The notes under the pieces were generated by a model. The model was not told the DNA's origin. It saw only the letters and a list, made by a program, of their open reading frames with translations, and did not search any database. Of a DNA stretch of 64,000 nt, positions 1 to 11,235 are shown in pieces. The position numbers were made by a program, and so were the translations under genes. The DNA comes from Cercis canadensis. Its lineage: Eukaryota; Streptophyta; Magnoliopsida; Fabales; Fabaceae. How positions within the stretch are numbered: the first letter of the stretch is position 1; each line of letters starts with the position of its first letter. The stretch covers positions 34,749 through 98,748 of the forward strand of contig QAOA01003578.1 in the NCBI GenBank assembly GCA_003255065.1. The letters run 5' to 3'.

Positions 1-1070
1 AAAAGGGGGCGGCCGCAAAACTGTGAAAACCTTGGTATGAGGATAAGGTACTACTCATAAGCTCAATTATTGTGGTTTCAAGCTGTCAATGAACATGCCC
101 ACTGAAACAGTTGCAGTAAAAGTTGTTCAGGTTTATGTCAACTCTTAATCCAGTATAAGAAAACAAAACCTTACGTGAGGAGGCACACTCCAAACTCAAA
201 CCCCAATGAGTGATGAACTCTGAGCCCAAAGGCATAAATAATGTTCTTTCAGCCAAAAGTAAAAGGAAAAGGAAATATACGACAAAATATATTTCATGTG
301 TTCTACCGTATTGAAGTTCTTGAGATTTGGATTCCGTGGAAACTCAAATAGCTAGCACACCATTTTACAGAAAAGAAAAGTTAGACATTGGCTATTGCTA
401 ACTGAATGATATTGACAATCATCTGAATTGCACTGTTAGAGAAAAGAATTATCTTATAGCCTTTTGTTTTTTCTTTTCCTGGACTTGTTAATCCATTAAT
501 TAATCAAAATGTGTTTTAGTCAAATTATTTATTTTTTATATGATTAGTTAAATAATTATGTTTTGCCTTGGCTAATTATTGGGCAAAGAGCAATTAATTT
601 TTTCTTATTTAACTTCAAAATAACTGTGTGAGCTAGATATGACAACTTACATGATTGATGTGGTTATGTGTCAATTTCATAAATGAATTAAGTTTGCTTA
701 AATTCAAAACCTTCGGTTAAGAATTCAAATTTTTAGTTCAACTTAGGATATGTGTTTTTACTGAAAACTAATTAGGATATATTTGAAACCGAAGTGGCGT
801 GTATTTTATCCCTACTTAAAGTAATAGAAAAGGCTAAAATATTGTCATGTTTACTTGAAATTCAATGATTTTGATGTGTCCAATTATTTCAATGTATTTA
901 CTGTCATTTCACATCCAGAAAAGTTAAATTATAATTGCATAACACAGTTTGGTTAAGCTTGTAAAGTCAAGCTGGATTAAGAAAATGAAATCAAGTAATT
1001 CCACCGAAAGTGAACAATTTTATGATTTTATCTACGTTGAGTATCTAGTGAATTTATGGAAAGTGTCAAA

Positions 1071-1375
1071 TGTTAAAAACCGATTCAATCAAAAAGCTTA
1101 AGTTATTAGATGAAAGTTTATGAATGATTTTATATGTAACATGCTTCCGCACGCAAAAGTCTTTTGAACTTGAAGTGTGGTCAAAACATAAGCTTACTTA
1201 TATATTGTGCTGAGATTTCAATTTAATTGAGAAAGTGGAGACAAAATGATTTAATCTCCTGACCTCTTGATTAAAGAGACTTTGATACCATGTTAAAAAC
1301 TAATTTGACCTAAAAACTTAAGCTATTAGGTGAAAGCCCATTAATGATTAATTTTATATCTAACATTAAGGGCTT
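1071..1375 (-). mobile_element. Miniature LTR retrotransposon fossil (TRIM/SMART type)
   Basis: Two direct repeats of about 71 and 75 bp (1071-1141 and 1291-1375) each begin TGTTA and end TAACA, as LTRs do. Between them, next to the right-hand repeat on the minus strand, is TGGTATCAAAG (1279-1290). This is close to the TGGTATCAGAGC primer-binding site that pairs with initiator tRNA-Met. The whole unit is about 305 bp with no coding capacity, which matches the very small TRIM/SMART elements of plants. The two repeats differ at many positions and I could not recognise a target-site duplication, so the copy looks old. Family assignment is inferred from structure. Confidence 0.7.
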
Positions 1376-1680
1376 ATTTACAACAAGCTTTATGAATTTA
1401 TGAAAATTTCTTTACACAACTCCTCACTAGATTTCAACTCAAACGATAAGGAAAGAAGCACGCTTGCTACTTGAGCCTACATCCATTAATCCTCAAGGGC
1501 TTATTCAAGATTGAGTAATGCTATTTCCGTATTAGAGTTTTATATATCTTTTTAGACTATATACGCTAGACAAAATAAAATTTTAGAGAGATGAACCAAA
1601 AGCTTAACTAAATCTACTAAAGCTTTTCCATATGATGCAAAATTTACACAATTTTTTTTTTTTTTTTTTTTCAGTGTGTA

Positions 1681-1681
1681 N
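1681..1681. other. Single-N contig join with duplicated overlap
   Basis: One undetermined base lies between two copies of the same end: T-run followed by TTCAGTGTGTA before it, and T-run then TTTCAGTGTGTA after it. This is the signature of two contig ends that overlap but were not merged. Confidence 0.75.
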
Positions 1682-4056
1682 TTTTTTTTTTAAATTTCAG
1701 TGTGTAGAACTCGTTTCTTTGAGATTTAGGCTTGTATAACGTGTACGACTTTAATACAATACCAAGGGTTCTTTCATCTTGGTAGATCTTGACATGGATG
1801 CCATTATAGCATCATAGAAATCCTTCCATCAATGATCATTAACATGTACACATTACTAATCTGTAAAGCTTCATACCACAAATAAATCATAGCCAAAATT
1901 TTAGACCAAGAGCATGTGAGAATTGAAACTTGAAAGTGTAGATTTAACCTCAGTGATTAGTCATGGTTGAGATTTGAACCCAAAAATTAAGCAAGAAATA
2001 TGATTTTGAACTAAATCAAACAATTGTTAGTCTTATACAAAAGAATGATGAGATTCTAATGTGATGGTTGATTTGTGAGCTGTGATGAGAAATGAAGATT
2101 AATTCTCATGACAACTTTTAGCTAGCACAGATATGACTTTTCATTTTTTTTTTAGCTCCAATAAGTCAGAATTTGCGTTCGAAATCTATTTTTATTTATA
2201 GGACATTACCACCATATAGAGATGTCTTCAGATCATATTCCAACTTGGAATTTCTCCATAATAATTACTGATGAAATAAAACAAACATAGATCCAAATAA
2301 TGTGATCAGTGTCAATAGCGAGCCAAGAAAGGGTGTGAAAAGAGGCAGCTCCAAGCCCCTCCAAAGATGACCCTACAAATATTGAGTGTATTAATTTAGT
2401 GTTGAAAACGTGGAATCTATATTATATTGTCAAGGCACTGACAGGTGATACCTCTCTTGCATTGTGCATGCTGCATATGCACTTAAAGTCAGCATAAACT
2501 TTGCAAAAATATCTTCAGATCCAAGTATATGGCGCATTATTTTGGCACATCTAAATCTCAACATAGTTGCCTAAAGAGATATGTGTCTCTTTTAGTTTTC
2601 ACAAGGGAAAATGAATCAGAAAATGAGCCCTCTTAACATTCCTTCATCTTTATCCCATAAACCACATTTTATATGTTATCGCCAATGAGATTTGATCATA
2701 TATAGGGGAAGCTTTTTAATGAAAGGCATAGCCACACAAGTCTTGTTATAATAATGGAACAACATCTTTACTAGCCCTCATAGAAAAATGCTATTATACA
2801 ATTATTGTTTTGGTGATTACATCTGAATTTCAAAAAAAACAAAACAAAAAAAAAAAAAACATAAAAAACGCTACACTTATAAAGGTAACATTAATCATTT
2901 ACGTAAATTACTTGCTGCCATATGGAGAATTTAGAAGAGGTAGCATTCCTTACACTTGTTAATTGAACTTAATTTCATTTTTTATTAAATGTTATATATG
3001 CAGCTAAGAGCCTAGGGGCAATATCAGATTACTCAAGGGGACAAACATCCCTTAGCAGAGACACTTGAAATTTGATTGGATTTTAAAAGTACTATATGGA
3101 AACCCTGGCACGCATTACTTTTCTGAGATTATGGATAGTCATTGGGCATTATTCTAGTAACTCCCTTGCATTAGGGGCATTTAGATTCATTGAAATTCAT
3201 ATTCAATTCCAAACCATAATTGGCCTATAAATCTATGACAATCAATGTGGAAGATACATATATATATATCCCTCAGAAGAAATTAAATTTTCACCCAATA
3301 TGACCCAACAAGAAGATCTTAACCTAAGCTATAGCCTACAGCCTATAGCCTATAGCCTCTCCCAATTGGAGTAAGAAAACTTCTTTCAGAAAACAGAAGG
3401 AAAAGAAGGTAACTTGAGAAAGAAACAAAATTTTGAAGCATCCAAAGATGGAAGTTTCATGAGAGAGAGTGGGCCAAGCCACTCTAAGTCTAAGCCAAAA
3501 GGCAACTTGGAAGATTTTGAGCAATTAATATTTCAGATTTGGCTTCTATTCTATCAGTGCCTAAAAGATCCAAATGCTGCCTTTTTTCTAATCCCCTTCC
3601 TCAAGTCAATGCTTTAGGTAGGAATGTGGAAAAAGAAGGCAGTATGAGGATAAGGGTAAGTTCCATATGATCCAAAATTTGACTGCTGTTGATGTTTCTC
3701 ATGTTTGCTGCAGATTCACATGAAAATAAACAGAGATTGAAGACAAACCCTTTAATTTCATTCATCATCACAAACCCAAAACTCAATTGGGCACACAAAA
3801 TCACAAAAAAGATTAACATTGAAATAATAATCTGTATTACTATGTCAACACTCTTTTCTATACAGTGTAGTGTAGAATCATACACCCAAAAAAATTCAGA
3901 CCCTTCAAGGATCTGATATTGCTAGCTTTCATATCAGACGGGAAAGTAGAAAACTTTCGTGCTTCCCCATCAATACAACCCCAAAAATAAAAGGAAAAAA
4001 AGAGAAAAAACTATGAAAGAGGACTTTTTCTTCCTATTTACTCAATTCTGAGGTGT

Positions 4057-4335
4057 CTAGTTCTGCACTGAGTTATGCCTCTTGGAAGGACCTGAAGGTG
4101 GAATTGGTGACCCTTTGGGGAAGAAATTGAAGACCAGAGCTTGATATGGAAAACCCATCTTGTGTTTTCTGTGGTGAAGATCTGTTTGCTCTGCAACATT
4201 CTCATTCAGCATCCTCAGAGTTGCCCCTGTTCTTATAGCAGAGCAGGAACCAGAAAGAAGCAAACCCAGAAGGAGAAAGAGACAGAAAACTTTGCATGGA
4301 AGATGAAAGAACTTGGAAGAATGAGAATTGGCCAT
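4057..4335 (-). CDS. IDL: IDA-like (IDL) secreted peptide precursor
   Basis: Intronless 92-residue precursor. An N-terminal hydrophobic signal peptide (about residues 14-33) is followed by a variable middle and the conserved C-terminal box at residues 69-88. Its core, PIPPSGPSKRHN (77-88), is the mature-peptide motif of the INFLORESCENCE DEFICIENT IN ABSCISSION family. Members are secreted, cut, proline-hydroxylated, and sensed by the LRR receptor kinases HAESA/HAESA-LIKE 2 to drive cell separation in abscission and root emergence; some IDLs respond to stress. The four residues after the motif (SVQN) form a short tail as in other members. The ATG is the first in frame and puts the signal peptide at the N terminus. 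The core and the hydrophobic leader make the family certain; which IDL paralogue it is stays open. Confidence 0.95.
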   Translation of the reverse strand: MANSHSSKFFHLPCKVFCLFLLLGLLLSGSCSAIRTGATLRMLNENVAEQTDLHHRKHKMGFPYQALVFNFFPKGSPIPPSGPSKRHNSVQN

Positions 4336-4450
4336 TGAAAGAAGCTCTTTGGTTCTCTTTCTGGCTAAGCTTTCTTGCTATTGAGGGAGAGAGAAAAAGA
4401 GGTTTAAGGGGTTGATGAAATTTTGAGTAAATATTTTACTGAGAAGGGAG

Positions 4451-4459
4451 TTTTTATAC
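4451..4459 (-). promoter_or_regulatory. Probable TATA box of the IDA-like gene
   Basis: On the minus strand this reads GTATAAAAA, about 115 bp upstream of the IDA-like start codon, a normal distance for a plant core promoter with a short leader. No transcript data are available, so this is positional inference. Confidence 0.45.
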
Positions 4460-7400
4460 GGTTTTGCATGGGGAAGAATAAGGAACAAAAAGAAAAAAGA
4501 AAAAGTTAGGCAATTGGGATTGCAAAGAGTGGGAAATAAGAACTAGAGAAGTGAGAAGCACGCTATTGAATTGAATATTAAAATCTTGAATGTCAACGGT
4601 TGAAAAAATTATATTAGTGCAAGAATTTGGTGCCGGCTTATACTTGGACTTAAGAGGACACCGATTTCTTACTAGAATTGCATTGAATAGAATTTTCAAT
4701 TTTCTCTATTTTTGGGTCAATAAGAATTGAGAATGAATTTTCCGGGAAAAAACATGCACCACCTACGCGTGTGTTTGTGAAAATTGGAAACTTGAGCACA
4801 TGTTAGAGAGCGTGGAAAACACCGAGAAACCAGCAAGAATGGTCACTATCTTCAAATGTCGAAGGTGTTACCTCTCAATTTAATGCTAACATTAATTAAG
4901 CTTAGAATGAGATATCTCTTCCTAGTTAGATCTCACAATTTATGTAAATTGCCACTTCATTCTCTTTCTTGTTTTTTTGTTTTATTTTATTTGAAGGAGT
5001 AGTCATGTATCACACGCAAAACCTTGAGGGTTTTTGTGCGGCACGCATGACACTATAGGAAAAGATCATGCCTGGTTTTTATGCATGAAAAGTATGAAAT
5101 GAAATAGAGTCATTAATTAGCATTACAAAAATAGCCAATGGGAATTGGAAATGGCAATTGGAGAGAGCCAAAACAAGCAAATTCCCAGTAGCTTTTTCTT
5201 TTCCCCACATCAAAAAGTTAATTATTATTATGATTTCAACATAAAATCTCTATTCATATCGCACTCATTCGAACTACTTCAGCTTAGGTCAGATCCATTA
5301 ACATTATGATAGTTTCCAATAATTGGCAAAGCATCCCATTTTTGGCAAAGCCACCCTTGCTAAAAGAGAATGACATTAATTGTTGGCATTTTTGTTGGGA
5401 AAGAGAAAGCAAGCAATGAGAGGAAACTTTATCTTCCTCTAGTGAGCTAGCTGTTTATGAATTCCCCATTCTAATTATACATTTATTTATTACATCATTA
5501 TTATGGAAAATTGTTTTGATAAAAGAAAAAATCATCCTTTTTGCATAGAACACCAATTATTTAGAGGGTATCTTTTGCGTGCGACGATGTTATAAGTAAA
5601 CAAGCATTTTGGGGTCCACTTATCTTTGTTGTACAATTCAACTTATTGACACCAATGATAAATCCAACTTAGATTGGTACATTTATAATTTCATTATCTA
5701 CATATGATACTACATATTATAAACCTATATTTTATATTACACAAGTTATTTCACTCTATTCTTATCCTCCAATAGCCACATAAATCCCAAAAATTCAATG
5801 GTTCTTTAAAGGCAAGCAACCACAATTTCAACATACCCTAAACTACTTCATTTTTAAAACCATTTTCTTATACAACCAAAATTGACCAATATGTAGTTAT
5901 AAATAATAGCACATCAATTTATTATACATTTGAAGTTAAGATTAGAAAAGCTTCAATATCCAAATAACATCATTCTAATTAACATCTACTATTGCTTTAT
6001 ATCTACAATTTAACTGATGGGTGTTTAATACATTGAGGGTTCTATCCTGCTTCATCTATAATGAGTGACTCAGTTTCTTAAAATTTTCGTGATGATCTCA
6101 AAATTAAAAGTTTACTCTGCCCAAACTTTCAATGAATTTCCTTTTCTTTTATTTTTACTCCACCCTATATAAGTGAGGTAAGATAGTAAACCCCTTAATA
6201 CATACAAAATCAATTTTAATAGTGGAAGAGTAAAAAGAAACACCTGGTTACTTTTTTTACTTTTGCACTCTAAGAATGAATTCTAATAGTGCACTCTAAG
6301 GATCAATGTGATTCATGTTGAAAACTAATCCAAACGTACCCTTCGTGTCTACTCTTCTTATGAATGCAACTAGAATCATAATAGAATAATAATAATATTA
6401 AAAGAAAAAACCAAAGTATATATATAAGTATAACTAAGTATTTGAATATGAATAGGAATGTGGTCATTATATAAATAATTACGTTAAGTATGAAAGGAAT
6501 GACAGTGTTGAATAAGAGGGTGTACGTGTAGCACATACGGCTATTGTGTAATGGGTTGGTATGCTATTAAGAGAAATATAAGGTATATTATTCTATATAT
6601 GTGCCAAATGTCAACGTGATAAAATTTGATTAATTTCAATCCAATGGGGAAAAAAGGAATTAAAAAATTTGATTAAGAAATGCAAAGAAACAACATCAGC
6701 CAGTGAGACCGACAATGAGAGCAGGTAAACGTAAACGTAGGCCAAAGCCGCGGGATACGGAAGAAGGGAAGCTGTTTGTTGAAATTTCTCAATGAGAAGG
6801 TCTTGGGGGTTATTTAGTTGAGTCTTTAAGGCTTAAAAAACGCTAAAATTTTTGTTTCCTTATGGGGAATGCAAGTCGTTGATGTTGAGCTATAGCCTTG
6901 ATGGATCACTAAGCAATTAATTATTTTGAACCACTAATTGCTGCAAATTAACATTCCTAATGAAATAATCAAACACACACTCACTATGTGAATAACATAT
7001 TTCGTGCCACATGCTCGAGTTTGATGTGTTCAAAGGGAGGAACCATGACCAATTCTTGGTCACGCTCAAAGGAAGAACGGTGGGGAGTATGGGGCTTTCT
7101 TTTGTGGGCCATGTAGAACATGGCTGTCCATTTCACTCTCCCACCATGTGCATGTCACGAGCTAGTTTTGGCATGATGTGGTCCAAGATTAGTGTAACGC
7201 AAATTATGCTCTTGGCTTGGTTCAATGGTGAGAAACTCGCCATGATTTCGTGGTAATTGACGGTGTATGATCTAAGTGAAAGGTTGGAATATGGATGAGG
7301 TTGGGCCGAGAATGTATTAACTATACAATAACAAATAAACTAAGAGTCAGATAGTGTATTCAAGCTCCGAAACTTAAGTTAGTATGGTCCAAGTTAAATA

Positions 7401-8700
7401 GTGTAGTAAATGCTAAGAAAAGCAAAAAATCGTTATACATGTTGCTAAAAACTATTTATAAATGAGGGTTAAAGGGTAGGATGAGAATAAGTCAAGTGGG
7501 GATTTGATGATGTGGACCTTCGATAAAATGAGCCTAGATTCAATGAGCCAAAGGATTTGGTATCTATAGTAACCTGTGTTTGAGATTTCTCAATGGGAAT
7601 AGTGTGAGAATTATTGAGCGATAGACCTACTATTTCTCTAAAGTTCCAAGCTTGTGAATGAGTAAACATGGCGTGCAGCTTCGTTTCTGCCCAATTTTGA
7701 AGACTTGGTGATTTCTTCATAGTGACATCAGAATGAGTAGAAGTAAAGAGGTTTTTAAAGGAGCAGACGTGCAAGTTCTAAGTGTACACTCACTCAGTAA
7801 ATTCAATAAATCACGCTTAAGCAACGGCATATTGTTTTTATTGGAATGATGTGTAACTTCTATATAAAAGAGTCATTTTGGTTCTTTTCTTTTCTTTTTT
7901 CCTTTTTTGGACTTTGTTTTTTTAAATACTCAATTTAAGTATATTTTATTTTAATTACAATTTTAAGCTTGAACATAAAATTTATAAACGGTGAGAATAA
8001 TTTTGACACCACTTGATATGAGGGTATTCTTTTCTTTTATTTTTCTAAGTATAAAGGAGAATACAATTTCAGTACTATAGCCAACCTAAGAAATTGAACC
8101 AATCGAATCAAAGTGATAAAGTAGATCATTTTGATTGATAGGATGGTATTTGATGTGCTTTCTAACTCAATACCTACATTTAAAGGTGGTAACAAGTTAA
8201 GTCGAGTTAGATCACAACTTGAATGTGCCAAGCCAATAATAATAATAATAGTTGAGGCAACTACATATCATCAACATCATAGTTTTAACTATAACCACTG
8301 TAAATAAGCTCACACAAGGATTTATATACAATGATGTGTTGTGGATGAGATCTTTGATAAAGACTGACACATGTTTTTAACCAAATTAGTAAGATCTTTC
8401 ATTTCGAGTCGCATCAGATAGTAATAGAAAGAGATGCATGAATAATGACAAAGTAGCACACTAATGTAGCCAGCAATAGTGCTAGTGATGAGTAGTGACT
8501 TAGTGAGCAGTTGCAGTTTTAGGCGTTAGCGTGGTTCATTCAAACTATCATGTATATTTCATATTTGAGTCCCATCAAACTGAAAATGAGAGAGATACAT
8601 AATGCACATTGCAGCATACAACTAGTAGTTGATAAAGGCTTTTTTTGAAGCTAAACCTTTATAATATATCATAAGGGATCACCACATACTATGCTAACGA

Positions 8701-9062
8701 AAAAAGTTTAATTTATCCCCTTCAACTTAAGCTAATGTGAGATTTATCACAAAAACTATAAAAAGGTGCTAAGAACCCTAATCAATTATCAAAATGTGTA
8801 AAAAAAATAACCGATCCCTAGACGACTGTCTAAAAATTGACAAAAAATGCTATGTGTCATGCACATAAGAGGGAAATGAAAGTGACACATGGTATTTTTC
8901 GTCAATTTTTTGACAGTCGTCTGGAGATTGAGGTTTTTTTTTTTTTTTTNTTTTTTTTTTTTACATATTTTGATAGTTAATGAGGGTTTCTTGTACCTTT
9001 TTATAATTTTTGGGGTAAATTACACATGACATATAGTTAGAGGAGGTAAATTAGACTTTTTT
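8701..9062. mobile_element. Foldback MITE with long imperfect inverted repeats
   Basis: The two halves are reverse complements over most of about 360 bp. The left arm runs from AAAAAAGTTTAATTTATCCC through a centre near 8865. The right arm ends in the complementary GGTAAATTAGACTTTTTT. Matching internal blocks include TTGACAAAAAATGC against its complement and GACGACTGTC against GACAGTCGTC. There is no coding capacity. A single N (8950) sits in the poly-T of the right arm. I could not fix a target-site duplication, so the superfamily is undetermined. Confidence 0.75.
8950..8950. other. Single-N position in poly-T
   Basis: Undetermined base in a homopolymer T run inside the foldback element. 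The run length, and so the spacing of the arm, is uncertain here. Confidence 0.7.
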
Positions 9063-9134
9063 TCTAATATATAATTCACATGTCAAATGTTAATAATTAA
9101 GAACATTAGCTGAAGAAGTTCATTTTGTTATAAT

Positions 9135-9165
<31 letters not shown>

Positions 9166-9673
9166 TAAGGAACAAGAGTTTATTATATTGATTCTATTTT
9201 ATTCCTCTTCTTGTACATTATAGCTTAATTGTGAATTAATTTATCATGGTGATAGTAAAACAAAAATGTATGTTTTTGTTTATGCACTAGGCATGTTATT
9301 TATTTTGTAATAGTTATTTTATATAAATATTTGTAATTATCTTAGCGAATTTGGGTTTTGATTTGAGATTTTCAATCAGTCAACAGTATTTATTATTAAA
9401 TATCAATTATATTAAAAAAATTAATGTTAAATCACTTAAAAAAAAAAAAAGAGGTGTATTTCTATTTTCGTTTTGGTCTAGAAAATAGGTGTATCGAAAG
9501 TCTAAAACATAGTGTGCAAGTAAGAGGAGCCCAAATCGTTAATATTCAGGTTTTGGAAATTAGAGGTAGTAGGCCCATTTAGAAAGCCCTGTTCTAGCTG
9601 CTTCACTCTGTTTATGGTTTTTTTAATCTTTGGTGAAAGTGCTTTATTCTCACTATATCAAATCACTTCTCAA

Positions 9674-10409
9674 TAAGAGTGTTCATGGGCTGGGTTGGTT
9701 TGGGTTTAGACTCAAACCAATTTTTTTTTACACTCTACAACTCAAACTAACCCAAATCACAAGACTTACAATTTGACCAAATCAAACCATGAAAAGCCGG
9801 TTTGGCTTGGGTTGGTTTTTCAGTTTGAAACAAAGTTATGTAAAAAAATTTAAAATAAGAATATTACAAAAATTTAAATAATAAAAGTAAATATGAATAA
9901 GTTTATATTTCTAAAAGAAATAATAAAAAAAAACATATGATAATGAAAATCTCAACTACGAAAACATTGAAAAATGTTAAAGAGCAAACTAATTATTCAC
10001 TATTTCTTGTACTAAAAAGAAATGTAGACAAGGAGAATTGCAAAATGAGAGAGAACCAAGAGAGGTACTATATCTAAGAGTTTTACAAAAAAAAATTATT
10101 AAGATTAACTAAAATCAAAGAGTTAAAATTAAAAGGGATTGATGTTTCAATTTTTAATTTTATGGTGATATTGATATATTTAATATATTATATAATATAT
10201 TTATTTAAAATAATAATAATAATAAATAACTGGGTTAGGTTGAGTTAGATTAATTTACTATTTTTGCTAACTCAAACTCAACCCAACCAATATTTACTAA
10301 AAAATTTCATCCCAATTCAACCCATATAAAAATTTAAACCAAATCAATCCATTGGTTTGGTTTAGATTAATCGATTTGATCGAGTTAGTTTGAGTTTTGA
10401 ACAACCCTA
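9674..10409. mobile_element. Non-autonomous hAT-type element with 8-bp target duplication
   Basis: The ends are TAAGAGTGTTCA (left) and, as reverse complement of the right end, TAGGGTTGTTCA, matching at 10 of 12 positions. They resemble the common plant hAT ends of the form (C)AGGGGTGTTCA. The direct flanks CTTCTCAA (9666-9673) and CTTCTCAG (10410-10417) match at 7 of 8 bases, the duplication size of hAT transposases. Sub-terminal regions hold repeated GGTTGGTTTGGGTT-like motifs and their complements. The interior (about 736 bp in total) is AT-rich and codes for nothing, so it must have been moved by a transposase elsewhere. Confidence 0.8.
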
Positions 10410-10611
10410 CTTCTCAGTGTCTTCTCACTACTATTAAATTCTATGAAACCAAAGGAACCACCCATTAGATTCAAGAACCAAAAGTCAATCTCGTGACTCT
10501 GTAAATTAGTCGAAAGTCAACATGTCTTTTTATCTTTCTCTTTTTCCTTTTCATATCCATGCGTGGCGGCTGATTTGCTTACAGTTCACATTTGAGTATC
10601 TTGATCCGAAG

Positions 10612-10644
<33 letters not shown>

Positions 10645-10974
10645 TACTCTTATGTGAAATATTTTTATAATTATTGTTAGATATCCTCGGTAGTATTTAT
10701 AAAAAATATTTCATTAATTATATTAAAAAGAGTTTTAGTAGAAGGAGTTTTAGAGCAAGTTTCAAAATAGCATATAACATCTTGTTAAAGAGTTTTAGAA
10801 CAAGTTTCAAAATAGGATATAACATTTTGTTGGAGTTAATAGATTGCACAGTTTTTTGTATACTCGTTATGCATTAGTTTTATGACTATATCCGATTTTG
10901 CAAATTTTGTTAAAATATATATCTCAAAATTATGAGTTTTTTTTTTTTGTTAATAATTGATAGTAACTTTTGTT

Positions 10975-11235
10975 ATTTTAAAATACAGTCATATTCAAAT
11001 ATTCAAGGTTTGTTCAATAAGTCATTCTCCCATTTTGATGACTTGACATTAGTTTATGAAAAAGACAAAGTCATTGGGGCAGATATTGAAGATCCTACAT
11101 CTAATTGTAGGTGATGATGTAAACATAAATGAGGCTCTCATTGATTCCGTAATTGAGACTCAGCTTCCACAATCTCCACGCAAGCATGAAAAGGAAGTAA
11201 CAGCTAGGAGGATGCAAATATTTGAAGAAGGTTGA
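10975..11235 (+). pseudogene. Decayed Myb/SANT-like DNA-binding domain gene fragment
   Basis: Translation around 11008-11075 reads FNKSFSHFDDLTLVYEKDK followed by VIGADIEDP. This resembles the end of the plant Myb/SANT-like domain (Myb_DNA-bind_3, PF12776), whose consensus I recall as K-x-(F/W)P-x-(Y/F)D-x-L-x-x-(I/V)-(F/Y)-x-KD-(R/K)-x-x-G. A shift of frame at about 11110 leads into DDVNINEALIDSVIETQ and then a basic SPRKHEKEVTARRMQ stretch typical of the linker in these proteins, ending in a stop near 11233. The upstream domain part is missing. Such proteins are both host genes and companions of PIF/Harbinger transposons, so the source is open. It is broken and probably not expressed. Confidence 0.5.

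Larger units (their letters stand above)
1..4056. other. Gene-poor AT-rich stretch
   Basis: I see no supportable gene here. The open frames near 3.3-3.9 kb are short, lack family similarity and overlap each other on both strands. The stretch holds a miniature LTR-type element (1071-1375), a contig join in poly-T (1681) and AT microsatellite tracts. The right end, near 3.95-4.05 kb, is probably the 3' flank of the IDA-like gene read on the minus strand. Confidence 0.6.
4460..9665. other. Intergenic stretch without a supportable gene
   Basis: AT-rich DNA. The 81-residue frame at 7011-7256 and the 101-residue frame at 7469-7774 have no recognisable family, signal peptide or splice context, so I treat them as chance frames or very decayed sequence. 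A foldback element lies at about 8701-9062 and an (AT)n microsatellite at about 9141-9166. Confidence 0.55.

Noticed and set aside
7011-7256. 81-residue plus-strand open frame
   Set aside because: No recognisable domain, no signal peptide or splice context, and unusual composition; most likely a chance frame in intergenic DNA.
7469-7774. 101-residue minus-strand open frame
   Set aside because: No family similarity that I recognise and no promoter-like context; its length is within chance for this AT content.
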